Assembly (NCBI RefSeq): GCF_025165795.1
Contig: NZ_JAJAGO010000005.1
Span: 62,001 to 126,000 of the forward strand
DNA from: Streptomyces gossypii
GTDB lineage: Bacteria; Actinomycetota; Actinomycetes; Streptomycetales; Streptomycetaceae
Direction of reading: 5' to 3'
DNA length: 64,000 bases
Each line of letters begins with the position of its first letter. The first letter of the stretch is position 1. Below are positions 27,071-37,165 of the stretch, in pieces. The position numbers were made by a program, and so were the translations under genes. Under the pieces are notes generated by a model, which was not told the DNA's origin, did not search any database, and saw only the letters and a list, made by a program, of their open reading frames with translations.

Positions 27071-27826
27071 ATGCCCTATGACCCGGCGGCCTTCCCGCCA
27101 TTCGCCGTCACCGTCGACCTGGTCGTGCTCACGGTGCGCAGGCATGAGCTCTGCGCCCTGGCGGTGCGCCGCGGTGAGCCGCCTTATCAGGGTCGATGGG
27201 CATTGCCGGGCGGGTTCGTGCGGGCCGAGGAGGACCTCACGGCGGCTGCGGCCCGTGAGCTCAACGAGGAGACGGGTCTGCGTGCCCATGACCCGGGCAG
27301 CAGCGCCGCCGAGGCGCATCTCGAACAGCTCGCCACCTATGGCGACCCGCAGCGCGACCCGCGGATGCGGGTGGTCAGCGTCGCACACCTCGTCCTGGCC
27401 CCGGATCTGCCCTCGCCCACACCCGGCGGTGACGCGCACAGCGCCCGATGGGCGCCCGTGGACACCCTCATCGCCGGGCCGGGCGGGACGGGGCGTGAGG
27501 AAGAGCAACCGATCCCACTGGCGTTCGACCACGACAGGATTCTCTCGGACGGAGTGGAGCGGGCCCGGTCCAAGATCGAGTACTCCTCGCTCGCCACCGC
27601 GTTCTGCCCGTCGGAGTTCACCGTCGGAGAGCTGCGGCGCGTCTATGAAGCGGTGTGGGGCGTCGTGCTGGACCCGCGCAATTTTCACCGCAAGGTGACC
27701 GGCACGCCCGGCTTCCTGGTGCCGACCGGTGGGACGACGACCCGGCAGGGCGGGAGGCCAGCCCAGTTGTTCAGGGCCGGCGGTGCGACGCTGCTCAATC
27801 CGCCCATGCTGCGTCCGGAAGTCTGA
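27071..27826 (+). CDS. Nudix hydrolase with C-terminal winged helix, NrtR-like regulator
   Basis: The 251-aa protein joins an N-terminal Nudix domain with a C-terminal winged-helix domain, the layout of NrtR regulators that sense ADP-ribose and control NAD metabolism. The Nudix box (GFVRAEEDLTAAAAREL then NEETGL) keeps every consensus position, so hydrolase activity may persist, unlike many regulatory NrtR proteins where it is lost. The wing domain contains LATAFCPSEFTVGELRRVYE and RNFHRKVTGTPGFLVP. A dyad overlapping the promoter suggests autoregulation. Which NAD-related genes it controls cannot be seen here. Confidence 0.85.
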   Translation: MPYDPAAFPPFAVTVDLVVLTVRRHELCALAVRRGEPPYQGRWALPGGFVRAEEDLTAAAARELNEETGLRAHDPGSSAAEAHLEQLATYGDPQRDPRMRVVSVAHLVLAPDLPSPTPGGDAHSARWAPVDTLIAGPGGTGREEEQPIPLAFDHDRILSDGVERARSKIEYSSLATAFCPSEFTVGELRRVYEAVWGVVLDPRNFHRKVTGTPGFLVPTGGTTTRQGGRPAQLFRAGGATLLNPPMLRPEV

Positions 27827-27910
27827 CAGGCCTCCACTCCTGCACGGAAAAACGGACATATCGCGCTATCTTGCTCGGGTGCGTTCCCCACGCGTCCAGC
27901 AAGAGCAGCG

Positions 27911-29959
27911 ATGATCCAGGCCATCGGACTCACCAGCGTGCCCCGGCGCCGATGCGGGCCGGTCGTCGACGACCTCACCTTCGAGGCTCGCCCCGGGCAG
28001 GTGACGGCGCTCCTCGGGGCAGACAGCTCCGGCAAGACAACCGCCCTGCGGCTTCTTCTCCAGCTCGAACGCGGCCGTGGAGTCGCGCTCTTCCGGGGGC
28101 GCCCGCTCAAGCGCATCCCCAATCCGGTCCGCGAGATCGGCGTCCTCCTCGGAGATGTGCCGGGGCACCCCGGGCGGACCGCGTCCGGGCACCTGCGGAT
28201 GCTGGCCGCGGTGGCCGGGGTCCCCGCCGAGCGGGCCGACGACCTGCTCGACGTGGTCGGGCTCAGCGGGCTCGCCCACCAGCGGCTCGGCTCCTTCTCG
28301 CTGGGGATGGACCGTCGGCTGGGGATGGCGGCCGCACTCCTGGGGGATCCGCACACGCTCGTTCTGGACGAGCCCGCGCGCGGGCTGTCCCCCAGGGAGG
28401 GGAGCTGGCTGCACGGGCTGCTGCGCGAGTACGCGGAGCAGGGCGGAGCGGTGCTCATCACCCTGCGCGACCCCAGAGAGGCGGGGCGGACGGCCGACCG
28501 GGTCGTCACCATCGACGGCGGCCGGCTCCAGGCCGACCAGGAGGCCGCAGATTTCGCCCGCACCCGGCTCCGTCCCCGGGTTGTGGTCACCTCCCCGCAC
28601 GCCGGGCGGCTGGCCACGCTGCTCCGGGGGGAGGCCGGCCTCACGGCCGGCTCCGGGCCGGCGGCCGGCGCCGAAGGGCCGCTGGAGATCGTGTGGGAGG
28701 GAGGAAGCAGGCTCCGCGTCTACGGCAGCAGCTGTGCGGCCGTCGGGGAGGCGGCGTACCGCCACGGCATCCTGGTGCACCAGCTGGCAGCCGAGACGGG
28801 CGAGGCGGTCGCGGCGGCCAGTGCGCCGAGGACCCCGCTGGCCCGTGCCGACGGCCGCCGGGCCGATGCCCGGACGGCTGCCGTCCGCCCCGCCGAGAGC
28901 GGGGACGGTCCAGCCGAGCCGGTCCGCCCGGTGAAGTCATCCCATCCAGCGGGCCCGGGCGACGCGGACGACCGCCCCGGTGGTGCCGGGCCGGGCGACA
29001 CCCCCGCTGACGCCCCAGCCGGCGGCACTGCCGAGGCTGACGCCCTCCGCGCCCACGCGGTGACCGGTCCGCCCCGATTCTCCGCCGTCCCTCGTCCCGG
29101 CCCCGCCGCGCCCCTGCGCTACGAGCTCCACCGCTTCCTTGGCATCAGCGTCACCTGGTACGTCCTGGCCGTCGCCCTGCTGGCCGCCCTCCTTCCGGCC
29201 GTCGGGCTGGCGGCGGCCGGAGCCGAGTCGTACGATCCGGGCCGCCCGCCACCGCTGCTCACCGGCCTTCCCGCGGCCGTCTCGTCCTTCCCGCTGACGC
29301 CGGCCGCGCTCGCGGCCGGCGTGCTCGGAGCCCTCGCCTTCGGACAGGAGTGCCGCTACCCGGCCCTCGCCCCGGCTCAGACCCCCGTCCCCCGCCGAAT
29401 CGGCCTGCTCGTCGCCAAGCTGTCCGTCGCCGCCTGCACCTCCGTCACGCTGTGCCTGGTCACCGGCGCACTCAACGCGGTCGTGCTCAGTCTGCTCTTC
29501 GGCAGCGATGTGCTCATGCTTCCTCCGGAGGCCCCGGCTCTGCCCGCGCTGGCGCTGCCGGTGCTGGCCCTGACCGTCGGGTGCGCCTGGGCGGGCCTGC
29601 TGGCCGCGGCGATCACCCGGTCGACAGCCGCCGGCCTGGCGGGCGCAATCGCGGTTCCGGCGCTGGTCACCCCGGTCGTACGGGAGCTGCTCGCAGGTTC
29701 GGTCAGGCGTTCGTTCGACGGACTGCCCGCCCGACTGGAGTCGGTCTTCCTCGTCTCCTGGAGGTCGGAAGGCGAGGGCTGGCCGGCCGTGGCCCTCAGG
29801 TTGCTGTCCCAGCCCGCGGGCATGGCCGTGGTGCTGTCGGCGGCCGTGCTCGGATGCGGCTATGTCCTGCTGCTCCTGCGCGGCCGGTGGCGTCGTCGGC
29901 TGCTGCCGCCGGCGGCAGCGGGGGGAGGCTCGAACACAGCTTCGCAGAGTCCGCCGTGA
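27911..29959 (+). CDS. ABC transporter ATPase-permease fusion upstream of whiH
   Basis: The 682-aa protein has an N-terminal ABC ATPase domain (residues 1-220), a Pro/Ala-rich linker of about 150 residues, and a C-terminal permease with about six membrane segments (for example WYVLAVALLAALLPAVGLAA). The Walker A loop is unusual (GADSSGKTT), the signature is SLGMDRRLGMA, Walker B is TLVLDEP, and the H-loop histidine appears to be replaced (VLITLRDPREA), so ATPase activity may be altered. Fusion with the permease on the C-terminal side and position next to whiH match the conserved Streptomyces arrangement. Substrate unknown. Confidence 0.82.
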   Translation: MIQAIGLTSVPRRRCGPVVDDLTFEARPGQVTALLGADSSGKTTALRLLLQLERGRGVALFRGRPLKRIPNPVREIGVLLGDVPGHPGRTASGHLRMLAAVAGVPAERADDLLDVVGLSGLAHQRLGSFSLGMDRRLGMAAALLGDPHTLVLDEPARGLSPREGSWLHGLLREYAEQGGAVLITLRDPREAGRTADRVVTIDGGRLQADQEAADFARTRLRPRVVVTSPHAGRLATLLRGEAGLTAGSGPAAGAEGPLEIVWEGGSRLRVYGSSCAAVGEAAYRHGILVHQLAAETGEAVAAASAPRTPLARADGRRADARTAAVRPAESGDGPAEPVRPVKSSHPAGPGDADDRPGGAGPGDTPADAPAGGTAEADALRAHAVTGPPRFSAVPRPGPAAPLRYELHRFLGISVTWYVLAVALLAALLPAVGLAAAGAESYDPGRPPPLLTGLPAAVSSFPLTPAALAAGVLGALAFGQECRYPALAPAQTPVPRRIGLLVAKLSVAACTSVTLCLVTGALNAVVLSLLFGSDVLMLPPEAPALPALALPVLALTVGCAWAGLLAAAITRSTAAGLAGAIAVPALVTPVVRELLAGSVRRSFDGLPARLESVFLVSWRSEGEGWPAVALRLLSQPAGMAVVLSAAVLGCGYVLLLLRGRWRRRLLPPAAAGGGSNTASQSPP

Positions 29960-29979
29960 GCCTGCGGTCGTACCGGGCG

Positions 29980-30002
29980 TAAAGCCTCGTTCTTTCCGAT
30001 AA
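29980..30002 (+). promoter_or_regulatory. Sigma-WhiG/sigma-28-like -10 element upstream of whiH
   Basis: CCGATAA (29996-30002) is the strongly conserved -10 core of sigma-28-type promoters, and TAAA (29980-29983) precedes it, but with a 12-base gap where TAAA-N15-GCCGATAA would put 16. whiH is known to depend on sigma-WhiG in S. coelicolor. Either the spacing is atypical or the true -35 is elsewhere. Confidence 0.45.
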
Positions 30003-30094
30003 GGCGTCAATTGTGCGGAAGGCAGCGATCACCCTTTCGTGTGCTTTTCACCAAAGCCCTCAAGGCGGTCCGGAGGCCCGCCGACAAAGGTTTC

Positions 30095-31024
30095 GTGACT
30101 ACCCTTGCGCACACCACGATGACCGCGGCTCGCCCCGCCGACACCGGACTCGTCAGCCCGGGTGAGCTGGACCGCTACGCGTACGCCGAGTCCTCCGGCA
30201 CGGCACGCACGACCAGCAGCATCCCCTCCTGGGAGGGTCCGGAGGCCGATATGGGCCGAGTTGGCCGGCGAGCCGCCGGCAGCCGGGGCCGCGGGCTGCA
30301 CGGCCAACTCGTCCAGCAGCTTGGCCAGATGATCGTCTCCGGCGACCTGGGTGCCGACCGCCCGCTGGTGCCGGAGGAGATCGGCCAGCGGTTCGAGGTC
30401 TCCCGCACCGTCGTCCGTGAATCCCTCCGGGTGCTGGAGGCGAAGGGGCTGGTCAGTGCCCGGCCCAATGTGGGCACCCGCGTCCGCCCCGTCAGCGACT
30501 GGAACCTCCTCGACCCGGACATCATCGAGTGGCGGGCCTTCGGCCCCCAGCGAGAGGACCAGCGGCGCGAACTGTGCGAGCTGCGCTGGACGATCGAGCC
30601 GCTGGCCGCCGGCCTCGCCGCCGGGCGCGGCCGGGACGAGGTGCAGCAGCGCCTCGCGGAGATGGTCGACATCATGGGCCAGGCCCTGGGTCAGGGTGAC
30701 GCCCTGACCTTCTCGCGGGCCGACGCCGAATTCCACGGTCTGCTGCTGCAGACCGCGGGCAACCGGATGCTCGAGCACCTCTCCGGCATCGTCTCCTCGG
30801 CACTCCAGGTCTCCGGCGGTCCGGCGGTGGGGTGCGTGCGGCCCAGTGAGGCCGCGGTGGCTCACCATCAGCAGATCGTCGAGGCGCTGGCCGCGGGAGA
30901 CTCCTCCGCCGCCGAGGGCGCCATGCGCCAACTGCTCTCGGGGCACCCGGAATCGGCACCTGCCGGTCAGGCGAGCGGACAGGGGAGCGCGGAGCATGTG
31001 GTGCCCGCTCCGCGCGAGCACTGA
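30095..31024 (+). CDS. whiH: WhiH, GntR/FadR-family sporulation regulator
   Basis: WhiH is a DNA-binding regulator of sporulation septation in aerial hyphae. The GTG start (TTLAHTTMTAARP) has AAAGG 4-5 bases upstream and gives 309 aa; the frame is open further upstream without a ribosome-binding site. The N-terminal ~65 residues are loosely structured, then comes the winged helix (LVPEEIGQRFEVSRTVVRESLRVLEAKGLV; core GQRFEVSRTVVRESLRVLE) and the helical FadR-type effector domain (DAEFHGLLLQTAGNRML with metal-binding His/Asp pattern). The identification rests on the family plus direct adjacency to hrdB, as in S. coelicolor. A strong terminator separates it from hrdB. Confidence 0.88.
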   Translation: MTTLAHTTMTAARPADTGLVSPGELDRYAYAESSGTARTTSSIPSWEGPEADMGRVGRRAAGSRGRGLHGQLVQQLGQMIVSGDLGADRPLVPEEIGQRFEVSRTVVRESLRVLEAKGLVSARPNVGTRVRPVSDWNLLDPDIIEWRAFGPQREDQRRELCELRWTIEPLAAGLAAGRGRDEVQQRLAEMVDIMGQALGQGDALTFSRADAEFHGLLLQTAGNRMLEHLSGIVSSALQVSGGPAVGCVRPSEAAVAHHQQIVEALAAGDSSAAEGAMRQLLSGHPESAPAGQASGQGSAEHVVPAPREH

Positions 31025-31043
31025 CCGACGTGTCGGTGTTCGT

Positions 31044-31092
31044 CCCTCGCGCGTCAGCGCCGCCGGAACTCGGCGGCGCTGACGCGCGAGGG
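31044..31092 (+). terminator. Terminator of whiH
   Basis: A perfect 21-bp inverted repeat (arm starts CCCTCGCGCGTCAGC) with a 7-base loop follows whiH by 20 bp and isolates it from hrdB. It is one of the most stable hairpins in the window. Confidence 0.92.
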
Positions 31093-31122
31093 GTGAGTGG
31101 CGAGAGGAGTGAGCAGTCCACC

Positions 31123-31152
31123 TTGTCCTGTTCTTGAAGTGTTTGATTGGAT
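31123..31152 (+). promoter_or_regulatory. Candidate housekeeping promoter of hrdB
   Basis: TTGTCC (31123-31128) and TTGGAT (31147-31152) with an 18-bp spacer closely match the Streptomyces HrdB consensus TTGAC-N18-TAGGAT. Transcription would start near 31160, giving a leader of about 180 bases. Autocontrol by HrdB is expected for this gene. Confidence 0.6.
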
Positions 31153-31234
31153 ACGCGGTGTGACTCGGGCCACGCTGGTAGCGCGTAACGCTTCGCGGCG
31201 CAGTGCGATGACTCAAGAGGTGACAGCAGTGGAA

Positions 31235-31260
31235 GGAATACAGAAGCCGTTGTGGACGCT
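31235..31260 (+). promoter_or_regulatory. Possible sigma-R promoter of hrdB
   Basis: GGAAT (31235-31239) followed after 18 bases by GCT resembles the sigma-R (thiol stress) pattern GGAAT-N18-GTT. In S. coelicolor one hrdB promoter is sigma-R dependent, and the spacing is right, but the -10 has one mismatch. The same stretch also holds a 23-codon open frame (31207-31278) with unclear relevance. Confidence 0.35.
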
Positions 31261-31341
31261 GTATGACTTCCTGGCCTAGCCCGCGCCGTCGGTTCATCTC
31301 CATCGACGGTCCGCCATTTCCATCGTTCCGAGAGGTTGTTC

Positions 31342-32958
<1,617 letters not shown>

Positions 32959-32991
32959 GGGGGCCGTGGCGAGGCTGCGCGCAAGACTGAC

Positions 32992-33025
32992 CGGAAGGCC
33001 GGTGCCCACGGGCACCGGCCTTCCG
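32992..33025 (+). terminator. Terminator of hrdB
   Basis: A perfect 15-bp inverted repeat (CGGAAGGCCGGTGCC and complement) with a CACG loop lies 34 bp after the hrdB stop codon. Confidence 0.9.
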
Positions 33026-33066
33026 CGTGTTCCGGGTGTCGGCATCTTCCGGTGCCGGCGTCTTCC

Positions 33067-33093
33067 GGTTACTCCGGTTACTCCGGTTACTCC
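33067..33093. repeat. Triple 9-base repeat before the trypsin-like gene
   Basis: GGTTACTCC occurs three times in tandem between the hrdB terminator and the trypsin gene, preceded by looser TTCCGGTG units. Origin by slippage is likely; it may fall within the promoter region of the protease. Confidence 0.8.
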
Positions 33094-33158
33094 GGATGCG
33101 GAGTGTGCCGACGGGACCGACCCTGGGTTGTCAGGTGCCCCTTCCGTCAGGAGGCCGC

Positions 33159-34007
33159 ATGCGCTCGCGTCCCCGTCGCCCCCTCATATGCCTGATACCG
33201 CTGCTGCTCAGTGTGCTGGTGACCGCTCCGGCCGCCCCGGGGAAGGACGGAGTGGTCGTCGGCGGCCATCCGGTGGACGCAGCCGAGCACCCCTGGGTCG
33301 TGGCACTGGCCAGCAGAGACCGCTTCGGTGAGGAGCGCGGCGGCCAGTTCTGCGGCGGAGCCCTGGTCGGCCCCCGCACGGTCGTCACGGCGGCGCACTG
33401 CCTCAGCCGTGCCGTGCTGGGTGTGGAACGCGGCAAGGTACGCGATCTGCGCGTCATCTCCGGGCGTAGCGACCTCACCGGTACGAGGGGCCGGGAAGCG
33501 AAGATCGACGGCACCTGGGTGAATCCGGACTACGACAATGCCACCAAGGCGGGCGACGTCGCCGTCCTGAAACTGGCCGAAGCGCTGCCGAAGAGCCATG
33601 TCGTCAAGATGGCGACGGAGGGCGACAGTGCCTATGAGGCGGGCACCGACGCGGCGGTCTACGGCTGGGGGGATACGCGGGGGGATGGCAGCTACGCCTC
33701 CCGGCTGCGGGCGGCCCGGGTGGACGTTCTGGCCGACCGGCTCTGTGAGCGAGCCTATCCGGGGAACGCGGACGGCACCTTCCAGGCCGACACCATGCTC
33801 TGCGCGGGTGTGACCGGGGGAGGGCGGGACGCGTGCCAGGGTGACAGCGGCGGCCCGCTGGTCGCGCGGGGCCGCTTGGTGGGGCTGGTGTCGTGGGGTA
33901 CGGGTTGCGGTGAGGCCGGACGCCCCGGCGTCTATACGCGTGTGTCCGGCGTACTGGCCCTGATTCGGGCCGCGGCGTCAAAGACGGGTGGCCGGGAGGA
34001 TTCCTAG
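33159..34007 (+). CDS. Secreted trypsin-like serine protease (S1 family)
   Basis: The 282-aa preproprotein has a signal peptide (RRPLICLIPLLLSVLVTAPAAP) cited by its core LICLIPLLLSVLV, then a mature S1 domain starting near VVVGGHPV. The catalytic triad is visible: TAAHC (His), GDVAVLKL (Asp) and CQGDSGGPL (Ser), with paired cysteines in CGGALV/AAHC and MLCAGV. The specificity-pocket Asp six residues before the serine (DACQGDS) predicts trypsin-like cleavage after Arg/Lys. AGGAGG lies directly before the ATG. It is monocistronic, bracketed by terminators; Streptomyces use such proteases in mycelial turnover. Confidence 0.93.
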   Translation: MRSRPRRPLICLIPLLLSVLVTAPAAPGKDGVVVGGHPVDAAEHPWVVALASRDRFGEERGGQFCGGALVGPRTVVTAAHCLSRAVLGVERGKVRDLRVISGRSDLTGTRGREAKIDGTWVNPDYDNATKAGDVAVLKLAEALPKSHVVKMATEGDSAYEAGTDAAVYGWGDTRGDGSYASRLRAARVDVLADRLCERAYPGNADGTFQADTMLCAGVTGGGRDACQGDSGGPLVARGRLVGLVSWGTGCGEAGRPGVYTRVSGVLALIRAAASKTGGREDS

Positions 34008-34065
34008 GCCGCCCTTTTGGGGCCCCCGCCGGTGGAGCCCGGAGTGCGGTCCCTGGGCGTGGCAA

Positions 34066-34102
34066 CGGGCGGTTCACCCGGTGGTGCCGGGTGAACCGCC
34101 CG
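34066..34102. terminator. Bidirectional terminator after the trypsin gene
   Basis: A 16-bp perfect inverted repeat (CGGGCGGTTCACCCGG and complement) with a TGGTG loop lies between two convergent genes. Confidence 0.88.
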
Positions 34103-34177
34103 CCGCGTCCGGCCCTGGGCCGGTCCGAGCTCGTCGGATGGGACGTGCTGCGTCAGGTCAGACGTCAGCGCAGACGG

Positions 34178-34408
34178 TCATCGGTCGTCTTCGCCCGAGA
34201 CCGCAGGAGTCACGGTCAGCTTCTCCGTCTCGTCCTGTATCTCTGCGGCGATCTTCTTGAGTTCTGGCTCGAACTTGCGGCCGTGGTGGGCGCAGAACAG
34301 CAGCTCTCCGCCGCTGAGCAGCACGACGCGCAGGTAGGCCTGGGCGTTGCAGCGGTCGCAGCGGTCAGCGGCCGTCAGCGGGGTCGCGGGTGTCAGAACA
34401 GTAGTCAC
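34178..34408 (-). CDS. Small zinc-ribbon-like protein (DUF7455 type)
   Basis: The 76-aa protein has CDRCNAQAYLRVVL near residue 17 and LLFCAHHGRKF near 36, a CxxC...CxxH layout suggesting a single zinc site. The C-terminal half is charged and helical. GTG start with AGAGGCGAC upstream. It is conserved at this position beside the gyrB-type gene in Streptomyces as far as I recall; function unknown. It is divergent from the gyrB-like gene across a 428-bp gap. Confidence 0.82.
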   Translation of the reverse strand: MTTVLTPATPLTAADRCDRCNAQAYLRVVLLSGGELLFCAHHGRKFEPELKKIAAEIQDETEKLTVTPAVSGEDDR

Positions 34409-34836
34409 GTCGCCTCTTCTCTAGCTCGACGAGCTGTCGTACCAGGGTCAACATCCAACCAGGCCGAAAACGTTCCCGCTCTTGGCTTCTCCTGGAGGAT
34501 TTCACTCTGGGAGAACGCCGAGAGGCGGCCGGAATGCTGCCGGTGGCGGCGAATGAGCCGTATTACGTCGGTTGCCGGGTGTTCACGTTGTCTGTCGGTT
34601 GTCGTCCAGTTCAGTCCCCGGACCAGCTGGCCGGTCCGTTCATGAGGACGTGCCCGGAGCCTAAATGGTTCATGCCTCAAAGGGAACGTGATGTGTGTGT
34701 CACCTGGATGTTTTATCGAACGAGTATACGAATCTGCGTTATTATGAGCGCCCCGCACACCTGCTGTACTGGGCCTCGGTACCCTCTGACCGGCAGCACA
34801 GCCACCACCATCAGAATTCAGCGAGGAGCGAACCGC
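34409..34836. promoter_or_regulatory. Long divergent intergenic region upstream of the gyrB-like gene
   Basis: The 428-bp gap holds no gene. It contains the most AT-rich patch of this part (34690-34745, with TTTTATCGAACGAGTATACG and TTATTATGAGC), typical of promoter DNA. I could not fix a -35/-10 pair, and no LexA box was found although CGAAC occurs. Confidence 0.45.
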
Positions 34837-36963
34837 GTGACCGCCGAGACGTCCGTGCCGTCTTCGACCGCCCTGTTGTCCGGGGCGGACCGGGACGGTG
34901 GCTCCAATTACACAGCGCGGCATCTGCTCGTTCTCGAGGGCCTCGAGGCGGTGCGCAAGCGCCCAGGGATGTACATCGGCTCGACGGACAGTCGTGGTCT
35001 GATGCACTGCCTGTGGGAAATTATCGACAATTCCGTCGACGAGGCTCTCGGCGGTCACTGCGACTGGATCGAGGTCATCCTCCACGAGGACGGCTCGGTC
35101 GAGGTCCGGGACAACGGGCGGGGCATCCCCGTCGACGTCGAACCCAAGACCGGCATGTCGGGCATCGAGGTCGTGATGACCAAGCTGCACGCCGGAGGGA
35201 AGTTCGGCGGTGGCTCGTACGCGGCCTCCGGCGGCCTGCACGGAGTCGGCGCATCCGTCGTCAACGCGCTCTCCGCCCGCCTCGACGTCGAGGTCGACCG
35301 ATACGGCCGTACCCACGCGATCAGCTTCCGGCGCGGCGTCCCCGGCATCTTCACCGAGTCGGGACCGGACGCCCCCTTCGACCCGTCCACCGGGCTGCGC
35401 AAGGACAAGAAGATCCCCAAGAACCGGATCGGCACCCGGGTGCGCTACTGGGCTGACCGGCAGATCTTCCTCAAGGACGCCCGGCTCTCGCTGGACCACC
35501 TGTACTCCCGTGCCCGCCAGACCGCGTTCCTCGTGCCGGGGCTGACCCTGAAGGTACGGGACGAGCGTGGCCTGGAGGGACAGGCGGTCACCGAGGAGGT
35601 CTTCCGCTACGACGGCGGCATCAGCGAGTTCTGCGAGTATCTGGCGCAGGACCGGGCCGTCTGTGACGTGCAGCGGCTCCAGGGCATGGGCATGTTCAAG
35701 GAGACGGTCCCGGTCCTGGACGACCGCGGCCACATGATCCCCACGGAGGTGCAGCGCGAGCTGACCGTCGACATCGCGCTGCGCTGGGGCGTCGGCTACG
35801 ACACGACGCTGCGGTCCTTCGTCAACATCATCGCCACCCCCAAGGGGGGTACTCACGTCTCCGGCTTCGAGCGGTCCGTGACCAGGACGGTCAACGAGGT
35901 GCTGCGCTCGAGCAAGCTGCTGCGCGTCGCCGAGGACGACGTCGCGAAGGACGACGCCCTGGAGGGCATGACGGCGGTCGTCACCGTACGGCTGGCCGAG
36001 CCGCAGTTCGAAGGGCAGACCAAGGAGGTGCTGGGCACCTCGGCCGCCTCCCGGATCGTTTCGCAGGTTGTCGCCAAGGAGCTCAAGGCGTTCCTGACCT
36101 CCCCGAAGCGAGACGCCAAGCAGCAGGCCCGCTCCGTCCTGGAGAAGGTCGTGGCTGCCGCCCGTACGCGCATCGCGGCACGTCAGCACAAGGAGGCGCA
36201 GCGGCGGAAGACCGCGCTGGAGTCCTCAGCACTGCCCGCGAAGCTCGCCGACTGCCGCAGCGACGAGGTGGACCGCACCGAGCTCTTCATCGTCGAGGGC
36301 GACTCGGCGCTGGGGACCGCCAAGGTGGCGCGGAATTCGGAGTTCCAGGCACTGCTGCCCATCCGGGGCAAGATCCTCAACGTCCAGAAGTCCTCGGTCT
36401 CCGACATGCTCAAAAACGCCGAGTGCGGCTCGATCATCCAGGTGATAGGAGCCGGGTCCGGACGGACCTTCGACATCGACCAGGCCCGCTACGGCAAGGT
36501 GATCTTCCTGGCCGACGCGGACGTCGACGGCGCTCACATCCGCTGCCTGCTGCTCACTCTCTTCCAGCGCTACATGCGGCCGATGGTGGAGCAGGGCCGG
36601 GTCTTCTCGGCGGTGCCGCCTCTGCACCGGATCGAACTCACCCATCCGCGCAAGGGCCAGGACAAGTACGTCTACACCTACTCCGACAGCGAGCTGCGCC
36701 AGACACTGCTGGAGCTGGAGCGGAAGAAGACCCGCTACAAGGACTCGATCCAGCGCTACAAAGGTCTCGGCGAAATGGACGCCGACCAGCTGGCGGAGAC
36801 GACGATGGATCCGCGGCACCGTACGCTGCGGCGGATCAACATCAGTGACCTGGAGGCCGCTGAGGAGGCGTTCAGCCTGCTCATGGGGAACGAGGTCGCA
36901 CCGCGCAGGGAGTTCATCACCAGCTCGGCCTCGACCCTGGACCGCTCCCGGATCGACGTCTGA
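34837..36963 (+). CDS. parE: Type IIA DNA topoisomerase subunit B (GyrB/ParE family)
   Basis: The 708-aa ATPase subunit drives strand passage in topoisomerase IV or a second gyrase. The GTG start follows GAGGAGCG. The GHKL ATPase domain shows LEAVRKRPGMYIGST, IIDNSVDEAL, DNGRGIPVD and GGLHGVGASVVNALS; the Toprim domain shows FIVEGDSALGTAK, PIRGKILNVQK and FLADADVDGAHIR; the C-terminus has KRYKGLGEMD-like QRYKGLGEMDADQL. The partner subunit A gene lies on the opposite strand at 39.5-42 kb, so I infer a topoisomerase IV (parE/parC) pair, also called gyrB2/gyrA2. Confidence 0.92.
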   Translation: MTAETSVPSSTALLSGADRDGGSNYTARHLLVLEGLEAVRKRPGMYIGSTDSRGLMHCLWEIIDNSVDEALGGHCDWIEVILHEDGSVEVRDNGRGIPVDVEPKTGMSGIEVVMTKLHAGGKFGGGSYAASGGLHGVGASVVNALSARLDVEVDRYGRTHAISFRRGVPGIFTESGPDAPFDPSTGLRKDKKIPKNRIGTRVRYWADRQIFLKDARLSLDHLYSRARQTAFLVPGLTLKVRDERGLEGQAVTEEVFRYDGGISEFCEYLAQDRAVCDVQRLQGMGMFKETVPVLDDRGHMIPTEVQRELTVDIALRWGVGYDTTLRSFVNIIATPKGGTHVSGFERSVTRTVNEVLRSSKLLRVAEDDVAKDDALEGMTAVVTVRLAEPQFEGQTKEVLGTSAASRIVSQVVAKELKAFLTSPKRDAKQQARSVLEKVVAAARTRIAARQHKEAQRRKTALESSALPAKLADCRSDEVDRTELFIVEGDSALGTAKVARNSEFQALLPIRGKILNVQKSSVSDMLKNAECGSIIQVIGAGSGRTFDIDQARYGKVIFLADADVDGAHIRCLLLTLFQRYMRPMVEQGRVFSAVPPLHRIELTHPRKGQDKYVYTYSDSELRQTLLELERKKTRYKDSIQRYKGLGEMDADQLAETTMDPRHRTLRRINISDLEAAEEAFSLLMGNEVAPRREFITSSASTLDRSRIDV

Positions 36964-36967
36964 GGCC

Positions 36968-37018
36968 AGTCACGGAAGGTGGCGTGGCGTGCCCACATGG
37001 TCGTCACCATCCGTGACT
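36968..37018. terminator. Terminator after the gyrB-like gene
   Basis: A 14-bp stem with one mismatch (AGTCACGGA...GGTG against CACC...TCCGTGACT) and a 23-base loop starts 5 bp after the stop codon, between two convergent genes. Confidence 0.7.
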
Positions 37019-37165
37019 CCGTCACCTGAAAGGGCGAAGAGACCGGATCGCCGTCTCCCGGCGGCCACTGTCGCCTCCCTGCGGGCCTGGGCGTCACGTC
37101 CGGCACGGCCATCCGCCGGCGGGGCCGCGCAGGGCCCCTGGCCCTGCCGGGGGGCGTCCTGCGCG

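Noticed and set aside
33067..33093. CRISPR-like repeats
   Set aside because: Only three 9-base units without spacers; simple tandem repeat. No CRISPR array or cas gene exists in the window.
34690..34745. LexA box upstream of the gyrB-like gene (TCGAACGAGTATACGA)
   Set aside because: The left half matches but the right half ATACGA does not fit GTTCGA; kept only as AT-rich promoter-like DNA.
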